Positions 15,472-19,090 of a stretch of 19,090 nucleotides of DNA are shown one piece after another. Position 1 is the first letter of the stretch, and each line of letters starts with the position of its first letter. The position numbers were made by a program, and so were the translations under genes. This DNA comes from Actinomycetes bacterium. Lineage in GTDB: Bacteria > Actinomycetota > Acidimicrobiia > Acidimicrobiales > Palsa-688. The stretch covers positions 1-19,090 of the forward strand of contig JAKAXN010000052.1 in assembly GCA_021816565.1 (NCBI GenBank). The letters are read 5' to 3'. Below the pieces are notes generated by a model. That model worked only from the letters and a program-made list of their open reading frames with translations. It did not search any database and was not told where the DNA came from.

Positions 15472-17253
15472 TTACCCGGCCGCGCACTCGCCCTGGCCGA
15501 CGTCGGCGCTGTAGGGACCGGTCTCCCCGAAGTCGACGTAGAACTCCGGGCGGTCCTCGGGGTCGGGCCACTCGTCCAGGTCCTTCAGGTCGGCGGCGAC
15601 CACCTTCGTCCCGCCGACCCTCTCGAGCCAGCCGGCGAAGGTCTCTCCGGCGTGGCGCTCCTCGGCGAAGCGGCCCACCACCCGCACTGCGGCCTCGGCG
15701 GCCGCCCGGGCCGGCAGGCGCAGGGCCCGCTGGCCGAACTCGATCTCGGTGTTGCCGACGTGACCGCCGAGGAGCATCTGGTAGCCCGGTGCCGGCCGGC
15801 CGTGGGCCCGTCGCTCGGCGCCGTGGAAGCCGATGTCGGCTATGTGGTGCTGCCCGCAGCTGTTGGTGCAACCCGAGATGTTGATGCGCACGCCCCCCAC
15901 GTCCCCGAGGCCGGCCTCCTCGAGGGCCCGCCCGATGTCGTCGGCCAGGCCCCGGCTCTGGGTGACGGCCAGGTTGCAGGTGTCGGCGCCGGGGCACGAC
16001 ACCACGTCGCGGGCCAGCTCCGCGCCGGGCTCGGACATGCCGATGGCACGCAGGCGGTCATAGAGGTGCGGCAGCTGGTCGGACTGCAACCCCCGGAACG
16101 CCAGGTTCTGGCGGTTGGTGACCCGCAGGGTGAGGCCGAGGTCGCGCACGATGGCGGCCAGGGCCCGGAACTGGCTGCTCGTGATGTCGCCCAGACGGGC
16201 GTAGGCGATGGCCGAGACCGTCCCCTTGGCCGCCCCGACCACCACGTTGGTGGACTCCCACCGGGTGTAGGGGTCCGGCTCCACCCGGGGGGTGAGGTTG
16301 AGCGTGACCGGGGCGCCCACCGGCGTCGGCTCCACCCGGGCGTCGAGACCCGCCGGCTCGTCACCCAGCTCCTCCACGATGGCGGGTATGCCACCGGGCC
16401 AGCTCGAGCTGGCCAGGAGCAGCTGGCGTTCCCGCAGGATGCGCCGGCGCAGCTCGTCGATGCCGATCTCGTCCACGACCCACTTGAGCCGGGCCCGCAG
16501 CTTGTTGTAGCGGTTGCCGAAGTGGTCGAAGGTCCGCAGCACCGCCTCGATGGTTGGGAGCAGGTCCGGGCGGGCGGTGAACTCCTCCAGCGCCTGCGCC
16601 GGGTGAGGGTTGGCCCCGAGCCCTCCGGCCACGAACACCCGGAAGCCCGGCTCCACGGTCCCGTCGGGCCGGGGTCGGCTGACGGCCACCACCCCGACGT
16701 CGTTGAACATGGCCTGGCCGCAGTCGGTGACACAGCCCGAGAAGTTGATCTTGAACTTGCGGGGCAGCCGCTGGGCGTAGGGGTGGTGCAGGAAGTAGCG
16801 GAACGTGGCCTCGGCCCACGGGCTGATGTCGAGCACCTCGAACGGGCAGGCCCCGGCCAGGTGGCAGCCCATGACGTTGCGCACGGTGTCGCCGCAGGCC
16901 TCGCGGGTGGTGAGGCCCACCGACGCCAGGTCCCTGAGCAGCTCCGGTACCCGTTCCAGCTGCACGAAGTGGAACTGCACGTTCTGGCGGGTGGTCAGGT
17001 GCCCCCAACCCCGGCTGTAGCGGTCGGCCACATCGGCCAGCAGCTCCAACTGGTCGGCGTTGACCCCTCCGTAGGGGAATTTGACGCGGACCATCTGGTT
17101 GTGGCCGCCCTGGCGCTGGCCGTAGATGCCGTTGTTGAGCCGGAACACCCGGAATGCGTCCTCGTCCACCCGGCCGGCCAGGTGGTCGGCGAGTAGGCGT
17201 TCGAACTTGGCGATGTCCGCGGCGATCTCGGGGTCGATGGAGCTCGTCTGCAC
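15472..17253 (-). CDS. Siroheme-dependent sulfite (nitrite/sulfite) reductase
   Basis: It catalyses six-electron reduction of sulfite to sulfide with siroheme and a 4Fe-4S cluster. The 593-residue protein has the two-fold NirA/CysI repeat: N-terminal ferredoxin-like half (RLNNGIYGQRQGGHNQMVRVK; LTTRQNVQFHFVQLERVPEL; EACGDTVRNVMGC) and a second half with the cluster ligands C420, C426, C462 and C466 (CPGADTC and GCTNSC). The tail FAGWLERVGGTKVV is typical. Sulfite rather than nitrite is inferred from the cysH gene directly downstream. The start is uncertain: GTG at 17253 gives a plausible N-terminus about 38 nt after the predicted transcription start; a TTG at 17289 would add 12 residues but lies too close to the -10 box. 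Neither has a clear ribosome-binding site. Electron donor is probably ferredoxin. Confidence 0.92.
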   Translation of the reverse strand: MQTSSIDPEIAADIAKFERLLADHLAGRVDEDAFRVFRLNNGIYGQRQGGHNQMVRVKFPYGGVNADQLELLADVADRYSRGWGHLTTRQNVQFHFVQLERVPELLRDLASVGLTTREACGDTVRNVMGCHLAGACPFEVLDISPWAEATFRYFLHHPYAQRLPRKFKINFSGCVTDCGQAMFNDVGVVAVSRPRPDGTVEPGFRVFVAGGLGANPHPAQALEEFTARPDLLPTIEAVLRTFDHFGNRYNKLRARLKWVVDEIGIDELRRRILRERQLLLASSSWPGGIPAIVEELGDEPAGLDARVEPTPVGAPVTLNLTPRVEPDPYTRWESTNVVVGAAKGTVSAIAYARLGDITSSQFRALAAIVRDLGLTLRVTNRQNLAFRGLQSDQLPHLYDRLRAIGMSEPGAELARDVVSCPGADTCNLAVTQSRGLADDIGRALEEAGLGDVGGVRINISGCTNSCGQHHIADIGFHGAERRAHGRPAPGYQMLLGGHVGNTEIEFGQRALRLPARAAAEAAVRVVGRFAEERHAGETFAGWLERVGGTKVVAADLKDLDEWPDPEDRPEFYVDFGETGPYSADVGQGECAAG

Positions 17254-17280
17254 ACGGCCAGTCAACCAAAAGCCGACTCT

Positions 17281-17347
17281 GTTGATCAACTTTTTGAGAT
17301 TGTATTTTTGACTTTCGAGGTCAGGTATGGCAATACACTCTCAAATT
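17281..17347. promoter_or_regulatory. AT-rich divergent promoter with symmetrical repeats (sir / AbiEi-like remnant)
   Basis: The most AT-rich stretch in the window. It holds GTTGATCAAC (17281-17290), a perfect 10-bp palindrome, and a 14-bp inverted repeat with one mismatch: 17293-17306 and 17332-17345. The repeats contain the two -10 boxes: TACAAT (17304-17299, - strand, towards sir) and TACACT (17334-17339, + strand, 8 nt before an ATG at 17348). A smaller TGAC-N7-GTCA lies between (17309-17323), and TTGACT at 17308-17313 could be a + strand -35, though its spacer is 20 nt. A regulator of sulfur genes could bind here; which one is not visible. Confidence 0.5.
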
Positions 17348-17548
17348 ATGAAAAACAATGAGGCGCACTTGATAGTGCTGAGGGTCGCTGGTGCCGGCCA
17401 CGGAGTTTCGGCCGGCGGCAGGCGCTGGCCGCCGGTGTCAGCGACCGCAACCTGGGGCAGCTGGTACGGGCCGGCATGCAGCGGCGGGTCCGCCGGGGGG
17501 TGTTCGCCCTGGATGGCCCGTCGCGCCGGGACCACGCCCACCGGCCGC
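17348..17548 (+). pseudogene. Frameshifted, truncated AbiEi-like antitoxin/wHTH N-terminal domain remnant
   Basis: From ATG 17348 one frame reads MKNNEAHLIVLRVAGAGHGV; the next frame, from 17407, continues FGRRQALAAGVSDRNLG, then QLVRAGMQRRVRRGVFALDG. Together these look like the winged-helix N-terminal domain common to AbiEi-family antitoxins and DUF559-type proteins (pattern: HGVFxRRQALAAGVS...RVRRGVYxLxG). Joining them needs one extra T in the run at 17406-17408, so there is a single-base frameshift. Likeness ends near 17536, just before the stop codon of the convergent aroG gene, so the C-terminal domain is missing. It could be a sequencing error plus a natural fragment, but the truncation argues for a decayed gene. 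Confidence 0.6.
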
Positions 17549-18892
17549 CTAGCGGCGGAGCAGCTCCGCCACCCGGAACGCCAGGTCCAGCGACTGGCCC
17601 CCGTTGAGGCGCGGGTCGCAGGTGGTGGTGTAGCGCAGCTCCAGGTGGTTCTCGAGGATCTCGTCGGTGCCACCCAGGCACTCGGTGACGTTGTCGCCGG
17701 TCAGCTCCACGTGCACCCCGCCGGGCCACGCCCCTTCGGAGCGGCAGGCGGCGAAGAACTCGGCGATCTCGGCCAGGACGTGGTCGAAGTGGCGGGTCTT
17801 GCGACCGCCGGCGCCCACGAAGGTGTTTCCGTGCATGGGGTCGCAGGTCCACACCACCGGATGGCCGGCGTCGCGCACCGCCCGCAGTAGCGCCGGTAGC
17901 CGGTCGGCGACCTTGCCCGCCCCCATGCGGGATATGAGAGTGAGCCGGCCGGGGTCGCGGTCGGGGTCGAGACGGTCGCACAGCTGGACCACCTCGTCCG
18001 GGGTGGCGTTCGGGCCGATCTTCACCCCGATGGGGTTGGACAGGCCGGACACGAACTCGACGTGGGCCCCGCCCAGCTGCCTGGTCCGTTCGCCGATCCA
18101 CACCAGGTGGGCCGATGTGTCGTACCAGGCCCCGGTGAGGGAGTCGCGCCTGGTCATGGCCTCTTCGTAGCCCAGGATGAGAGCTTCGTGGCTGGTCCAG
18201 AAGTCGACCTGGTGCAAGGCGGTGCCCCCGAGGTTCACCCCGCAGGCCCGCATGAAGCGCAGCGCCCGGTCGATCTCTGCGGCCAGGGCCTCGTAGTTGC
18301 GCCCGCCGGGGCTGTCGGCGACGAACTGCTGGTTCCAGGTGTGCACCTGGGACAGGTCGGCGAAACCGCCCTTGGTGAAGGCCCGGAGCAGGTTGAGGGT
18401 GGAAGCCGACTGGTGGTAGGCGGTGAGCAGCCGGTTGGGGTCGGGAATGCGGGCCGAGGTGGAGGGGGCGTCGTCGTTGACCAGGTGGCCCCTGAACGAC
18501 GGCAGCGTGATGCCGTCCACGACCTCCGTGGGGGAGCTCCGGGGCTTGGCGAACTGCCCGGCGATGCGGCCCAGCTTCACCACCGGCACGCCGCCGGCGT
18601 AGGTGAGCACCACCGCCATCTGCAGGATCACTTTGAGCTTGTCGCGGATGCTGTCGGCGTTGAAGTCGTGGAAGGACTCCGCGCAGTCCCCGGCCTGCAG
18701 GAGGAACGCCTCCCCCCGGGCCACGGCCGCCAGGGCGGTGCGGAGGCTGCGGGCCTCGCCGGCGAACACCAGGGGCGGCATGCCGGCCAGGGTCTTCAGC
18801 GCCTGGTCCAGGGCGTGGGGATCGGGCCACTCCGGCTGCTGCTCCGCGGGCAGGTCCCTCCAGCTGCCGGGCTCCCACGGCGATGAACTCAT
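17549..18892 (-). CDS. aroG: Class II 3-deoxy-D-arabino-heptulosonate 7-phosphate (DAHP) synthase
   Basis: First enzyme of the shikimate pathway, condensing phosphoenolpyruvate and erythrose 4-phosphate. The 447-residue protein is the plant/actinobacterial class II type: [20 protein letters not shown] (metal-binding Cys region), [60 protein letters not shown] and [15 protein letters not shown] are all conserved, ending [18 protein letters not shown]. The ATG at 18892 gives the usual N-terminus ([15 protein letters not shown]); the frame is open further upstream, but that part looks non-coding and overlaps nadD. No aro genes adjoin it here. It converges on the AbiEi-like remnant, whose homology stops about 13 bp before the aroG stop. 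Function certain. Confidence 0.96.
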   Translation of the reverse strand: MSSSPWEPGSWRDLPAEQQPEWPDPHALDQALKTLAGMPPLVFAGEARSLRTALAAVARGEAFLLQAGDCAESFHDFNADSIRDKLKVILQMAVVLTYAGGVPVVKLGRIAGQFAKPRSSPTEVVDGITLPSFRGHLVNDDAPSTSARIPDPNRLLTAYHQSASTLNLLRAFTKGGFADLSQVHTWNQQFVADSPGGRNYEALAAEIDRALRFMRACGVNLGGTALHQVDFWTSHEALILGYEEAMTRRDSLTGAWYDTSAHLVWIGERTRQLGGAHVEFVSGLSNPIGVKIGPNATPDEVVQLCDRLDPDRDPGRLTLISRMGAGKVADRLPALLRAVRDAGHPVVWTCDPMHGNTFVGAGGRKTRHFDHVLAEIAEFFAACRSEGAWPGGVHVELTGDNVTECLGGTDEILENHLELRYTTTCDPRLNGGQSLDLAFRVAELLRR

Positions 18893-18986
18893 GACACCAG
18901 GGTGGCGGAAACCAGGCACAAGAGCAAAGCAGAATCGCGTCCCTGCTGTGCCGCTTACTAACGTCGGCCCGGCATGGGTGAGCCGT
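18893..18986. promoter_or_regulatory. Divergent promoter region, aroG / nadD
   Basis: Towards aroG (- strand): TTGCTC at 18927-18922, a 17-nt spacer, then CACCCT at 18904-18899, 6 nt before the ATG, so the message may be leaderless; no ribosome-binding site is seen. Towards nadD (+ strand): TACTAA at 18956-18961 is a fair -10 box, 25 nt before the ATG at 18987, with no clear -35. Confidence 0.4.
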
Positions 18987-19090
18987 ATGGGTGAGAGGAT
19001 CGGCATCTTCGGGGGCACCTTCGACCCCATACACGTCGGTCACCTGGTCGCCGCGGTCAACGCCCGCTACGCCCTCCAGCTGGACCGGGT
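18987..19090 (+). CDS. nadD: Nicotinate-mononucleotide adenylyltransferase, N-terminus (3' truncated by window edge)
   Basis: NadD joins ATP and nicotinate mononucleotide to deamido-NAD in NAD synthesis. Only 34 complete codons are visible, but [20 protein letters not shown] is the unmistakable nucleotidyltransferase signature, with GGTFDP and the HxGH motif (HVGH). An in-frame GTG at 18978 would add three residues; the ATG is favoured because the conserved strand starts four residues later. In actinobacteria nadD commonly lies downstream of proB/proA, so it continues the backbone interrupted after proA. The C-terminus is outside the window. Confidence 0.95.
   Translation, partial: MGERIGIFGGTFDPIHVGHLVAAVNARYALQLDR

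Noticed and set aside
15220..17196. 658-codon open frame on the + strand opposite sir and cysH
   Set aside because: It is the antisense shadow of two firmly identified genes; the translation lacks recognisable domains.
15472..17253. Assimilatory nitrite reductase instead of sulfite reductase
   Set aside because: The fold cannot separate the two by eye, but the cysH gene 22 nt downstream favours sulfite.
17400..17412. Programmed -1 frameshift in the AbiEi-like remnant
   Set aside because: No X XXY YYZ slippery heptamer or downstream structure is evident, and the product would still lack its C-terminal domain; a lost base explains it more simply.
17346..19043. 565-codon open frame on the - strand overlapping aroG
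   Set aside because: Arg/Pro/Gly-rich alternative frame of the DAHP synthase gene; the correct frame carries all family motifs.
1..19090. CRISPR arrays, tRNA/rRNA genes, insertion sequences, attachment sites
   Set aside because: No regularly spaced direct repeats, cloverleaf sequences, transposase motifs or long terminal inverted repeats were noticed on either strand.

Overview
The window is very GC-rich and gene-dense, with frequent GTG/TTG starts and several genes whose -10-like box (TANNNT) lies 6-9 nt before the start codon, as in leaderless transcripts. The mycobacterial-type PspA with a PspM-like partner, the class II DAHP synthase and the RNase E-rplU-rpmA-obg-proB order all point to Actinomycetota. 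A deep lineage such as Acidimicrobiia is my guess, not something the sequence proves.

Layout. (1) 1-3284, + strand: RNase E/G C-terminus, rplU, rpmA, obg and proB, a translation and proline block. (2) 3365-4381, +: an NAD-type 6-phosphogluconate dehydrogenase. (3) 4457-6095, -: a two-gene phage-shock pair, a PspM-like membrane protein followed by PspA. (4) 6166-7419, +: proA, separated from proB by 2.9 kb. (5) 7428-7910, -: a small coiled-coil protein of unknown function. (6) 8091-10480, -: a MoxR AAA+ ATPase and its CoxE-like VWA partner. (7) 10703-12896, +, divergent from (6): a YdjI-like SPFH protein with three tandem zinc ribbons, then a Gly-rich membrane protein with a Tim44-like domain and its own zinc ribbon. 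(8) 12893-14641, -: a secreted glucosaminidase-type peptidoglycan hydrolase. (9) 14754-17253, -: siroheme sulfite reductase and APS-reductase-type CysH. (10) 17290-17548: an AT-rich divergent promoter region and a frameshifted remnant of an AbiEi-like antitoxin-domain gene. (11) 17549-18892, -: class II DAHP synthase. (12) 18987-end, +: start of nadD.

How it fits together. The housekeeping backbone (RNase E, L21, L27, Obg, ProB, ProA, NadD) is interrupted by accessory blocks. The most interesting are 4.4-6.1 kb and 7.4-14.6 kb: PspM/PspA, a coiled-coil protein, MoxR-VWA, SPFH with zinc ribbons, Tim44-like with a zinc ribbon, and a cell-wall hydrolase. Individually these are known families, and PspA plus YdjI-type SPFH/zinc-ribbon proteins co-occur in Bacillus (ydjFGHI). 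Here they look like a dispersed envelope-maintenance neighbourhood; that joint function is inference. No tRNA, rRNA, CRISPR array or insertion sequence was seen.
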